Shown: piece by piece, positions 10,282-21,608 of the stretch | Position numbering within the stretch: position 1 is the stretch's first letter | Layout: every line of letters starts with the position of its first letter | Assembly: GCA_023213395.1 (NCBI GenBank) | Contig: CM041465.1 | Location: 62,441,741-62,505,740 of the forward strand | DNA: 64,000 nt | Direction: 5' to 3' | From: Cycas panzhihuaensis | Taxonomy: Eukaryota; Cycadophyta | Position numbers and translations under genes: made by a program | The notes under the pieces: generated by a model | The model's input: the letters and a program-made list of their open reading frames with translations, nothing else | Databases searched by the model: none | What the model was told of the DNA's origin: nothing

Positions 10282-12780
10282 AATGAAAGGGTACCATTCC
10301 GATTAGGCCTATCATGCATTTGCCTCGAGAACTCAGTAGTTCCCCGCATCTATTCTGGGATCTACCCAAGAAGGTGACGATCCCATCTACTACCTGGGTG
10401 ATCAACATCACCCACTTGACACCCATCCTTCTACTCATATGGTAGAAGGCCTATCTCCTCTCGAGGTTCACCATCTAGTTGGTGATTCTTATGATGAGCA
10501 CCCTGAGGGTTCTATGTCATTTGAGATCCCATCTACCTCTTATGACCATGTAGATACCCCTCCCGCTGACATGGTTTAAGCTATTAGCGAGTGTTTTTGA
10601 GCAGTTTATCTTCAATTACAACCCAGGTGGTTTGAAGATATTTTGCATGGAGGAGCGACTTCTTCATCTACCCCTATCCCACCTTCTTCATCCGCACATG
10701 CGCCTCCCACAACGAGTAACCCTTTCATGCCTACACATTCGTCCCATTCCATCCCTACACCTACCTTAAGGATGAATGTTGTACCTTCCATTCCTCATCA
10801 TGGTCCTAGCTCTTCAGAACCCTCTCGTGGTATGTCTTTCTCACAACTTGGGGTTAGCATATCTTTTCTGAGTCAAGCTAATGTGCCACCTCCCAATGTG
10901 GCACATGCATTTCCTAGTAGGCATAGAGGTCCTACTAACGCTACTACCACTAGTCATGTGGGACCCGCTCCCACGCATCCTTATAAGCAACCCAATGGTT
11001 CTTCTCTTTACATACCCCCAAGTTATACCTCTCAGCCTTGGGGGCAGGGTAAAAGGAACCACCTTCCATCTTATAAGGTGGACCCACTACATCCATATGG
11101 GATTGCGCCACTTACAGGAGGTCCATATGGACAAAACTTAGTTCCACACCCCTCTTTTCCACCATCCAGTGTAGCCTCTTACATTGTGCCTTTATAAGGG
11201 AACCTCGCTTCCTTTCAAGGTGCCTATCCCTAAGTCCCTTTTTAGCAAGGGGCACATCCTCAAGGAGGGATGGGTTTACCACCCCCATCCATTCCTTGCC
11301 CTTTACCTCCTACTTCATTTTTTGATCCTACGGTCCATGCAAGGGCATGCCCCTTCATGGATTATCGATCGACACCACTATGTGTTGAGGTGTTTAGAAC
11401 TAATCTTTCGCCTCATCCTCCTGAAGTTCCTAAATTTGATAGAACTTCATCATAAGACCCAACAGAGCGCATCCGTAGTTTCTCTATGGTATGTATTGAT
11501 TATTGGGCCTATGACCACATCTTAATGAAACTATTCCCTCGATCTTTATAAGGCAATGCCCTTAAGTGGTTTTATCGTCTTCCAGCTCATTCCATTTTCT
11601 CGTTCCATCAACTTGTGGACAAGTTTATCAATTATTTTGATGTTGCTCACCCATTCGAAAGTGGAATGAAATCCCTTCTATTGCTCTAACAAGGTCACGA
11701 TGAGATGAATTGTGACTTTGTGTGGCGATTTCATGACTTTCTTCACTCCACTTAGGCTACATTGCTCGAGGAATTGAAGAGGAATCTCTTCGTTAATGCA
11801 CTTCGTCTTGAAGTCTATGTAGAATTCCTTAAGATGGGGGTGACTACATGTGACTCCGCTATTGTAAAGTGCTTAGCACTTAAGGCTATTGAGATCCAGG
11901 CTAGACTCAAGAAGCCTCTCAAGCCCTCACAGCAATGTGAGGCACCACCTCCAACCAAAGAAACCAAACCGCAATAATCCTCTAGGTCTTCTTCTCATCC
12001 AACTGAGAAGACCCTAGATCTGCTTACATGCGCCATACATTCATTCGAACGTATGATGAAGGAAATTAAACTGTAAGTTCCTTCATCACCTACTTCTAAC
12101 AAACAAATCCAATAAGCTACTCAAGCTTCCCTCCCTATGAATGGTAACGCCCAATCCTCTCAAGTGAAGAAGACAGACTCTTCACTTGAGAAGAAGTGGT
12201 GTTCCATTCACGGGGAGTGTTTCCATAATGACTCACCTTATAGGGCCCAACATCCCAGGAATGCCCCTCGACGTGACTCATCCTGTAAATGGGCCTCAGG
12301 GCCTAACCTAGACGAACCGGTCTACAAGGATCTATTCCCCAAACATGGGGAATGTGATCATAATACTCATCCCAAAAACAACTGGAACCAGGGAAGATCA
12401 CTGAATTCTCGTCCTTCTCATGATAAAGGGAAGGGCGCCTGAGATTCGTCTTCTTCTTCGCGTTCCCCTCACTGACATACTCCTTCACCTTCACAACCCA
12501 AGAATAAGGGAAAGAAGGTAATCCAAATGCTTGAGGCTACTCCCTTATATGCCCTTACTCGGTCTCGTGCTGCTAAAGAGGAAGTTGGTGCCTCTTCGTC
12601 TGCCTCACACTCTGATCCTCTTCCAGAAAACCCCCTCCAGAAGTGTTGCTTTTTCCCAAGGCCATTCCTATATGTCCTGGTCATTACGATTTTTGAAGGG
12701 CACTTACCCAACCTACTACGAAAGGTAAGCCCTTCTCTATCGTTAATGAGCTCCATACTGTCGCTGTGGGAATGTCCTTA
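10282..12780 (+). pseudogene. T3 gag, decayed
   Basis: Gag of the Ogre/Tat-type element. The ATG near 10,282 matches that in T4 (ATGGAAGG). Pro/Ser/His-rich N-terminal region (longest frame 10,643-11,197). Gag domain about 11,470-11,980 with DYWAYDHILMKLFPRSL, KWFYRLPAHSIFS and EELKRNLFVNALRLEV. Cys/His segment WCSIHGECFHNDSPYRAQH at about 12,195. Several stops stand where sister copies have CAA or CAG (for example LL*QGHDEM), which fits C-to-T decay. The leader at 10,046-10,281 has no clear frame. Confidence 0.85.
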
Positions 12781-12821
12781 ATGGATGTTTTAAGGAGTTG
12801 CCCTGAATAATGGACTCTCCT

Positions 12822-13240
12822 TTTGGAAGCTTTAGGATCAAATGATGTGCCCATTCACACTTTAGGCATTACCCAAATCCATGAGCTTGTCATTTCTTTT
12901 GACCCTAAAGACCTCCCCTCTGTATGTGAAAGGGAACGACAATGGAACTTCCTATTCACCATCACCATTGACACACCTGACTATACCCTACGAAGGACTG
13001 TTATTGATAATGGTTCTTTTGTGAATTCCATGTCCTTGCGCATTATGCAAGAGCTTGGTATTTCTACCTTGGAACCTATTCCATGGCGATGCCAAGGCTA
13101 TGATGGTAGCGAAAAGATCCCATTGATATCTGTCTTGATCCTGCTCACTCTTGAGGACAAGACTGCCCTCACTGACATTATAGTCCTTGATGTTGACGTC
13201 GACTATAATCTTCTCTTAGGTTAGCCATGGCTTGATCAGA
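12822..13240 (+). pseudogene. T3 aspartic protease
   Basis: A 133-codon open stretch from 12,823 covers the retropepsin-like domain: QWNFLFTITIDTPDYTLRR, active site VIDNGSFVNSM, WRCQGYDGSE, and LDVDVDYNLLLG at the end, followed by a TAG in place of CAG or CGG. As in T1, T2 and T4, the active triad is D-N-G. It lies directly downstream of gag in the same general frame, consistent with a gag-pro fusion. Confidence 0.82.
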
Positions 13241-14262
13241 TAGAAGACGTGTGTTCGACCCACTGGGGGTAGCTTAAGTTCATCTATGATGGACGGATGA
13301 GGGTTGTGTCCCATGAGCATCCACCTGTTAAACAAACTCGCCCTATCAATCAAGTGAGCCAAGGCCCTTCTGCTCCCACCTCGACTTGCTCCATTAGCAT
13401 ACCCGATCCATCCCACATTGAAGAAGATCCCATATATTCTTCCCCTAGTCTTACGCACTTCACTCCTATTGGTGTTGGGAGCTATGGGTACCTTATCTCG
13501 TTTAGCGACGATGAGTCCCGTGATGAGGATGAGGACTTTCTTTACCTTGTTTCTTTCCTCTGCATTAGTAGGATACACCCTCCTTGTTCTAGGCCCCAAC
13601 TTGGAACTCTTCCCATTCATGAGACTAGTCATCCTTTTGTGACATATATCTTTACACGCTCTAACCCACTGGTCACTAGTTCTTCTTCCCCATCACCCCT
13701 CACAGGTGATGGCTTCGAGGAACTTCCTTTCACTCCTTTCGAGGAGACCCTTCTTGACTCTCCCTTAGAGTCTGTTGAGGATGTTAGATAACCTGATGAC
13801 CACCATGGTCCTGTTGCTCCTACTTCCTCCAGCACTACATCTATTCAAAGTAAGGTCATCCATGGGGTAGATTACTTCGAAGATGATGAAGCTTCGCTTG
13901 AGCACTAAGCGGGCTCTGTGCCCAACTTTCCTTCTGGTCACCATAGGCTTGGCCACCAGAAGATTCTGGTGATTGGGTCCACACTCGCTGACCCAATTCC
14001 ATCCCCTATTCCATCTCTTCCTTTTGACCTTGCCCCTCTTTATTTCGATGAGGGGAATGCCATGTGCATGGGGGCAACCCAGGACATAGTCCTTGCCCTT
14101 GGCAAGGTCATTAAGGTGGGGGCAGGATGCTCTCCTAATGAAGTAAGGGAGTATTCCTTTCTGTTCCAGGAGTTTTGGAATGTCTTTGCATGGGATTATT
14201 CTAATATGAAGGGAATTGACCCCTCCATTGTCACCCACAATCTTACTACCATTCCTGGTACC
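13241..14262 (+). pseudogene. T3 protease-to-RT linker, interrupted by T2
   Basis: Long acidic, low-complexity linker (DDESRDEDEDF; SSSSPSPLTGDGFEELPF) open in 13,297-13,791, then 13,918-14,265 with NEVREYSFLFQEFWNVFAW and GIDPSIVTHNLTTIPGT, the segment that precedes reverse transcriptase in Tat elements. The reading stops exactly at the T2 insertion (TSD GTACC, 14,258-14,262) and resumes at 24,157 with FQKQRPLHPKL. Confidence 0.8.
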
Positions 14263-16810
14263 TGAAACGCTCTCCACGGGGCAATGATCCAACGCCTAGC
14301 GGGAAGGACACAAAACCACAGGGCTAATAGGCTAAAGAACGAGGATCATACCTCGCGGGACGTCCGTCTTGGCCGGAGCTGCACGGACCCAAGGTGCTGG
14401 TTGCTTCCGGTGGCCGTCTGGCGAGACCCTCCTACCCTTGGATGGCGGGAAGGGAAAAGAAACTTCATGCCGCTACTTCTCAAGGCAATGAGAAAGCGGC
14501 GAAGGGGTAACTCAACCAAAGCGTGTCGCGGGTAAGATATGTGCAAGAGCGGCTAAAGGGGATCGGTCAAAGAATCTCGAGACACTATAGTGTGCGGTGT
14601 AGCAAAGAAAGCGCCGTAAAAGCAAATGTAGAGCAAAAAGCAAGTACAAAATAAATAGTTATTTCTTTTCCTTTTCCTTATATTTCTCTAACTACCAAAG
14701 CAAGCGTAAAGAAGCGTAGGCGAAAAAGGAATATGAAGGGTGAGCGGAGAATACAGGATCCGGCGGTTGGCCGAGACGCAGTGTCGAGATCCGCAGTTGC
14801 GCTTCCTCCGTCGTCCTCCTCGTGTCACGGCGTCGGTTTGCAGCGGTGATGGGGATCACTTACCTCCCGAAAGCAAATAAGCACTAACTAAACTAAAATG
14901 ATGGAAAATAAAGCTCAAAGCAGCATACACAAAGGGAAAACGTACCAAGCAAGTGTCGGCCGTGATGGGTCGACCTATGCGTCCTAAATCCCGAACGCTC
15001 CGCAAGCAAATAAGCGGAATACCTTCCTCTCGAAAGAGAGGCTACGAGATGCCAAAAGATATGTATATATGTTGCAAGTAAAGCGAACTAAGTTAAAAGA
15101 TATGGCTAAATGCTAACATGCAATAAAAGAAGCAAAGTCACACGATAAGCATGCCAAGGTCACATACCACAACGCACCCCAAATGGGGTTGAGTGTAGCC
15201 TCGGGATGGCTAACTCACCCACGAGAGGTCTCCACAGGATATAAGGGAAGCGATGCTAGCATGCGACAAAAAGATCATGGAGCAACGGGTAGCATATGCC
15301 AAGGTAAACACTCAACCGGTTCTCAAGCCTCTCTAGCCCTACTTCTTAAGCAAAAGCGGAGATAAAGGAGAGAGGAAAGGGACGGAACCCTTGGGGAGTA
15401 GGGCGGCAATGGGGCGGAACCCGCCTAATCTCCCTCAAACCCTCGTGTAACCCTTTATCTTGGGTTTGCCCAAGAAATGGCGAAGAGAAGGATGGGAGAA
15501 GAAGGGTGAGTGGAAGAAAAGAATGGGAAACTAAGCCTATCCTCGGGTGACACTCTAATAAGCCACAAATACTATGGTTCCTTGCATCAACCTAAGGGAA
15601 ACCAAGAAAGTGCATATATAAAAGGAAGCAAAGAGTTGCAAGTGAAATAATACAAAAAAACAAGCAAAAACACCAAAGAAATGACACCAAATACCTCAAA
15701 TGATGAAGGAGGAGTGCATGTGAGCACTTGGCAACTTGGAGCGGTCCAAGAGATGCCTATGAAGCAATGTAGCATGTCCTATGCGAGAGAGAGGAGTGGT
15801 GGAGCCTCATGCAAGAAAGTGAGATGGAAATGGTTCCTTGCAATGGTTTTCTTGGTGCAAAATCCTCTTGGAGGCCTTCAATATGTGTGAGGAGGAAGAG
15901 TGCTTGTATTGGAGCTCGTGAGGGGCGTGATGGCCTGTATCTCCGACAATAGCACCCTTGGTGCCTCCGTCCCACAATTTGTTGAAAGGTGTCTCTTGTT
16001 CTTGTTCATTTGTCTTGTCTTTTGTGAAGAAAACTTGAGAGGAGAGTGAAGTAGAGAGTAGAAAAATTCATTCAACAATCATCATAATGAGGCAAATGAG
16101 TGAAAAAGGAGTTTTATGTCTTGAGCGAAGCAAGTGAACGTTGGGGGGCCTCGGGCGCCTCCAACCGTTGGGAGCCACGGCGGTTCATGAAAAATCGCGA
16201 CCAGCGTCGCAGTGTTTCTTTTTCAAATTTTAAACAGTCGTACCGCGGTAAACTTCGCGGTACCGCTAAGTTCTGTGATGCTGCAGACGCCGGTACCAAG
16301 AACTTTGTGGTACCGCTAAGTTTGTTGATGCAGCCGAAATTTGAAAAAGAGAAAAATGCAACCTAAAAGTCACAAAAAACAGCTTTTAAGGTAAGAACAA
16401 GGGTGAGCATGAATTAAATCAAGCGGGGAAGGCCCAGGCGGTGGGCAAATGCCAAAACGATGCAAAGAGCCCTAACTAAGGGTTAAACCGAGGCTTAGGA
16501 AGGGTTTGCAACATAAGTGGCCTGTTGTAATAAGGACAAGCAGTGGCGGGAGCGTCCCGAGAGACCATGGAGACGTCGTGGGTGGTTGTATGCCATACGG
16601 TGTCGCATTCGATGAATGCCCGTGTGAGTCGTCATAGGCTAAAAGGTGCCGTTAAACATGCATAATGAACAAGCAATCAAACAGTGCATATGGGCGGGCA
16701 CATGTCAATCAAACCATTCCCAATCATGCGGCGATCATAAGTAAGCAAAGTAAAGGCATATACTGCACAAACGTGTCGATCGTCCGAGTCCATTCCCGAT
16801 GGCGGAAACA
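14263..16810 (-). repeat. 3' LTR of T2 (2,548 bp)
   Basis: In plus orientation runs from TGAAACGC to GGCGGAAACA, so on the minus strand TGTTTCC to GTTTCA. Aligns with 21,609-24,151. Long stretches are identical (for example 15,061-15,170 against 22,397-22,506), separated by patches of short indels at GC-rich or homopolymer sites. Confidence 0.92.
16239..16330 (-). promoter_or_regulatory. GGTACC palindrome cluster, T2 3' LTR
   Basis: TACCGCGGTAAACTTCGCGGTACCGCTAAGTT followed by CCGGTACCAAG and TGTGGTACCGCTAAG: the clearest copy of the repeated palindrome (four GGTA/TACC cores in about 90 bp). It is 100-200 bp upstream, on the minus strand, of a TATA-like CATAAAACT at 16,111-16,119. The 5' LTR has a more mutated version at 23,580-23,680. 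Confidence 0.5.
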
Positions 16811-17599
16811 CGCCTTATGGCGTGAGCCTCACTTCGTAAGCGTAATGTGATGGCGAATCGACAATCAAGAAAACATGAGTAGCACATGCATATATATATA
16901 AGAGCAATCAAGAGCAGCACGTGATCCAAGGGTGTAGGCAAGTGTCGTGGCGGGACGCGTGGTCAAGGGAGGCAGAGACGTGGACAACGTAGGGGCTGCC
17001 TACGCGTCGTCAGCATCGACTGAACCGGCGAAGTAAGCAGGAAGAACGGGATGCCCCCGTTGCCAAGGTGCAACGTGAAGTAAGAGGGCATCCGTGAAGA
17101 GAGCAAGCATATCTAACCGACAGCAACCGGAGACTTGGGCACGGGCTGGCCAGACAAGCCTCCACATGAAATGGTGTGTATCATGTATAATAGAGGTAGC
17201 ATGTATGATTTTTTTTTGTAAATAAATATTTTTGTATGTTGTAAATGTTTATATGCTGTAAATATTTGTTTGCTGTAAATATTTGTTATAAATATTTTGT
17301 TGTAATATGCATGTGTTTCCTTCCATGTATGGCCATATGTCTAACAGGAGCACACACCTCCACCGTGAGTAGAGGCGATCGAGAGGTGTGAGGTTAGAGG
17401 ATGGGGCGACATGCACGTCCACAGGGGAGCATAGCGGAATATGCGAAGGAAACGAGAAGCACGGGAGGGGGAGTAACGATACTCCCAAAACGTCGTCCTA
17501 GTTGGGGAATGCCCAAGTAGAAGGACAAAGGTTCCCAAGAGCAACGGAGCAGCGGGTTCCAGGAGGAACGAGCAAAACAAGAGAAATCCACCTCAAACC
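16811..17599 (-). other. T2 3' non-coding region
   Basis: Between the tandem repeats and the 3' LTR. Minus-strand sequence just before the LTR (GCAGCCCCTACGTTGTCCAC, CCACGACACTTG) matches the end of the T3 internal region at 47,830-47,910, confirming the 3' border. The polypurine tract is weak (CATAAGGCG). Frames at 17,249-17,580 correspond to the post-integrase conserved segment of T3. No gene seen. Confidence 0.65.
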
Positions 17600-17835
17600 G
17601 CCATCCCACCCGCGGTTGGGAGAATGGAGACAGTTCAAAATGGTAGTTTAGGCTCGTTTGAGCAAGAATCCATCTTAAGCGCCATTCCACCGTGGTTGGG
17701 AGGAATGGGAACAATTTAAAATGGTAGTTTAGGCTCGTTTGAGCAAGAATCCATCTTAAACGCCATTCCACCGTGGTTGGTTGGGAGGAATGGGAACAAT
17801 TTAAAATGGTAGTTTAGGCTCGTTTGAGCAAGAAG
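17600..17835 (-). repeat. Tandem repeat, three units of about 80-90 bp, in T2
   Basis: The unit contains AAAATGGTAGTTTAGGCTCG and GCCATTCCACCGTGGTTGG and occurs three times, with ATCCATCTTAA joining units. T1 and T3 have one copy each at the equivalent place, so the array expanded in the T2 lineage. It sits at the deletion junction that removed the polymerase region. Confidence 0.8.
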
Positions 17836-18029
17836 AGAGGAAGAGGTGTGTAGACCCCATAAAGGTAGGGGTAGTCACACGTGGGGTAGGAGATAGGTGA
17901 CGAAGAGTAGGCCATCGCTAAGCCTACTAGTAAACTTACTATGGTCGGAATCGGATGAGTGCAACGGACTGTACCGATGGATCGCATGGCATGGTTGCAT
18001 CACAGTAAGAGTGGCTTTAGTCAGGGTAA

Positions 18030-18995
18030 GGATCTAGGCGTGAAGAAGAAGTGCCTCTGAGTGGCTCGCCGACGTGGGCGCCACGTGGGACCACTCGGGA
18101 GGCCGAGGAGGTAAAATAAATGGCGGTTTAGGACCGTGGCTCAGAGCCAATGTAGAATGAGGAAGAGCGGGAATATCCGATCGAGATATTCCCCAGGTGC
18201 TTTCCAGAAACCGTGGTGACACGTCGAGAAGAGGGACCATAACCCTCGCCATCCGAATCGAGTCACTCATGGCGGCTAAATGTAGTAACCACCCACGCCA
18301 ATGGGGCAAACCTAACTAGGTCCGGCTCATGGCGTGGCATAGGGCTCGACCGATGAAGGTCGGTCTCACGAAATAAAGGTCCCACGGAAGGGTAACCTCC
18401 TCGGGATCACTATCTTCATCATCGAAAATAGCCCGCAGTGGATGAGAGGTGTGAGACGGCATTGGCTCACGGGCGACAACTTTAACTTGTCCTTCATGGA
18501 CAAATTTGTTGCCCCCTGCGTGGAGCGATTGCTCCCATCACGGTCGAGCCATGGTCGGCCCAACAAGAGGTTGTACTCCACATCGACGCCGAGTCGGCAA
18601 CCCGGCGAAGCGGTTTTCCCTCTAAGGTGAGGGATAGGGGTGGCGCCCCGGAGGACTTCTCGATCCCATCATACCCTTGGCATTTCAAGGGACAGACTCA
18701 AAACTACTATGCTGGCTCCTTGAGCATACGCGACGAGCATAGCATTAGCAGGAGCCATTATCTACAATGGTCCTCTTTACGATACAATCGGGGTGTCAAT
18801 GGTAATGACGAGCGGGTAATGTAAGAGCTTCTCCCGCTTCTTTGGGAGATGGGAGATCTCTGGGATCAAAGGAGATGACGGTGGTCCATGGGAGGTAGCA
18901 CCTATCGCATGGATGGAAGCGTCTTGTTGGCCAAGAGCTTCAAGAAGAAGAGCACGTTGCTCGTGGCGGCTTCTCAAGGCGTCCATCAAGGACAT
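18030..18995 (-). pseudogene. T2 protease and distal linker
   Basis: Minus strand: SLMDALRSRHEQRALLLEAL, YPLVITIDTP, then the active site VDNGS after a frameshift and the end of the domain near 18,560 (EYNLLLGRPWLD, readable from 18,581). The linker (HEPDLVRFAPLAW) follows to about 18,034. Four or more single-base shifts split the domain although the DNA is otherwise close to the relatives; some may be sequence errors. Confidence 0.75.
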
Positions 18996-19089
18996 TCCCG
19001 CGGCGGTGTAGAGCTCGTCAACGATGAAAAGGGCTTACCCTTCCACATGGGTTGGGTAAGGGCTCTCCTAAAGTCGAATCGACCCGGCG

Positions 19090-21349
19090 GACGGGAATAG
19101 TCTTGGGAAGCGAGGAATCTCGGGAGGCGGCTTCGGAAGAGGATCAAGGTAAGATGTGGATGAAGAGGCCGGTGCCTCTTTAGCGACTGGGACCGGGTTA
19201 AGGCATATAACGAGTGGTCTCAAGCAATTGGACAACCTTCTTTCCCTTGTAGCGGGGCGCGAAGGTGATGGAGCACGGCGGTCGGGGGGCGAAGGGAAGA
19301 TGACCTTCAGCACCCTTCCCTCTACCATGCGAAGGGTGAGAATCGGGACCTATCCCGGTCGATTGTATCTTTGTTGAACATCGCGACCACGTTCCCCATG
19401 TTTGGGGAACGGGTCTCTATAAATGGGCTGATCGAGATTAGGCCTCGATGCTCGCCTGGGGGACGAGTCGCGTGGGTGCTGTGCCCGGCAACGCGCATCG
19501 TCATGGAAACACTCCCCGTGGATGGAACACCACATCTTCTCAAGGGGAGGGTCGGTCCTCCTTGCTTGAGAAGACTGGGTGTTGCCCCCTTTGGGGGGTG
19601 CCGCACGGGAAGTCTGCTGGACGGGTCTATGGGAGGTAGGCGACGAAGGAGGTTGGAGTTTTAGCTCCCTCATCGTGCGCTCGAATGAGCGAATAGCGGA
19701 GGTAAGCGGATCTAGGGTCCTCTCAGTCGGATGAGAGGTGGTCCTAGCGGGCTGCGAAGGGGTGGTCTCCTTCGCTGGAGGAGGCGCCTCACGTCGTTGG
19801 GAGGGCTTGGGAGGTTTCTTGAGTCCAGCTTGGATCTCAATAGCCTCCAAAGCTAAACACCTCGAGATGGCGGAGTCACACGTGGTTGCCCCCATCTTGA
19901 GGACTTCCACATGCACTTCGGGGCGAAGTGCATTGACAAACAGATCCCTCTTCAACTCCTCAGGCAGTGTGGCCTTGGTGGAGTGAAGGAGGTCGTGAAA
20001 GCGTCGCACAAAGTCACGGTTCATCTCATCGTGGCCTTGTTTGAGCGACAGAAGCGCCCTCATTCCGCTCTCGAATGGGCGCGCTACGTCAAAATAGTTG
20101 ACGAACTTGTCCACTAGCTGCTGGAATGAGGAGATCGAATGGGCAGGAAGGCGGTAGAACCACTTGAGGGCGTCGCCCTGCAAGGATCGCGGGAAGAGCT
20201 TCATCAAGATGGGGCCGTAGGCCCAATAGACAATGCGCCATGGAAAAAGCTGCGCACATGCTCGGTTGGGTCTGCGACGAAGTCCCATCAAATTGGGGAC
20301 TTCAGGAGGGTGAGCGACAAGTTAGTCCTCAACGCCTCCAGCGGACGGGCGTCGACCTATAGTCCACGAAAGGACGTGTCCTTGCACAGGCTAAAGGATC
20401 GGCAGCTGTCGAAAGGAGCGGATGGGGGTGTCGGTCCCATCCTCCTTGAGGAAACACCCCTTGTGGGAAGGGGTCCGGGTAGATGTTGGAAAGGAGGCGC
20501 TCCCTTGTGGCTTGTGGCGGCAGGAGTCGCTACCGAATGTTGGGGGTGAGGGACGGGGTTTGCCCATATGGGCCACCGTAGGTGGCGCGACCCCATATGG
20601 GTGCAACGGGTCCACTCCATAGGCAGGGAGGTGGTTTCCTTGCCTGCCCCAGGTTGTGACGTGTAGCACAGGGGCACGTAAAGAAGGACCACCAGGGTTA
20701 CGGACATACGTGAGGCGGGTCCTACATGGTGGCGGCGGCTAGCGAGCCTCGAGGCCTACTAGGGAACGCGTGCGCCACGTTCGACGGTGGCACGTGCGTT
20801 TGGTTTGAGCAAGGCATACTAACCCCGAGTTGAAGGAAAGATGCGCTTGTGCGTCCCGAGGAAGTGGGACCACGACTAGGGGTGGCAGGCACAACACTCG
20901 CCTTAGGAGCCGGGGTAGACACGGCATAGGACGTGTGTCTTGGCGGGAGCATCAATCATCGTAGATGACGTGGGCATGGATGAGGAAGACGCCACGTTGC
21001 GTAGCATCTCAGATTAACCATCTAGGGAGGCGGTTGGCGTGACTGCTCGAAAGTACTCGCCAGCGCCTTGGCCGCGTCGGCGGGAGGGTATCTTCATAGC
21101 CATATGAGGTCGAAGGGACTTGTAGGGGACCTCAGTGCTCCTCGTAAGGCTCGCCCGGTGGGGTGGCGGGTCTCACGAGTAGCCGGATCTTCCATTGCAT
21201 GAGTGGAAGGCTCAAAATCTTGGGGTGGAAATGGTCATCGGGGTAATAGATGGAATCCTCGCCCTCACGGGTGGATTCCGGAGCAGACGAAGGGAACTCT
21301 TGAGTTCCAGTCATGGCAGATGAGCCCAATCGGACGGGTAACCTTCCAT
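19090..21349 (-). pseudogene. T2 gag, best-preserved copy
   Basis: Tat-type gag. The ATG at 21,349 (ATGGAAGGTTAC) matches T4; an alternative in-frame start for the next stretch is 21,314. The central frame 20,291-19,350 is open for 313 codons and holds the gag domain (VYWAYGPILMKLFPRSLQGD, FYRLPAHSISSFQQLVDKF, LKQGHDEMNRDFVRRFHDL, LRPEVHVEVLKMGA), a Pro/Thr-rich hinge, and the Cys/His segment MWCSIHGECFHDDARCRAQH. Cys and His spacing there is the same in all five copies, so it is probably the nucleocapsid metal site of this family. The N-terminal Pro-rich part is frameshifted. Confidence 0.87.
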
Positions 21350-21587
21350 TGCGAAACGGGGCTCGACGATGGAATGAACGCGACGATTGGTCTTCTAACG
21401 GCGGCAAACCCATGGCGGCGAAAGCGTCGCATGCAACGCCTCCGCGGCGTTGTTAGAAAAGCGAAAAGGAAAAGGAAGGAAAGCCGCGCAAACCCGTTGG
21501 GGTTGCCCAACTCAAACACGTATGCGAACCTACCTAAAGGCAAGAGCACCAACATGAAGGGAAGCGGATCTAGCTCCCTTCTTGGTA

Positions 21588-21608
21588 GTCCCGATGTAAT
21601 GGTCGCGG
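21588..21608 (-). other. Primer binding site of T2
   Basis: Minus strand CCGCGACCATTACATCGGGA right after the LTR end. It fits the family consensus TGGCGACCATACTGGGGA with a few changes. Confidence 0.55.

Noticed and set aside
19371-20117. Plus-strand open frames across T2 gag
   Set aside because: Shadows of the minus-strand gag, which carries the recognisable domain.
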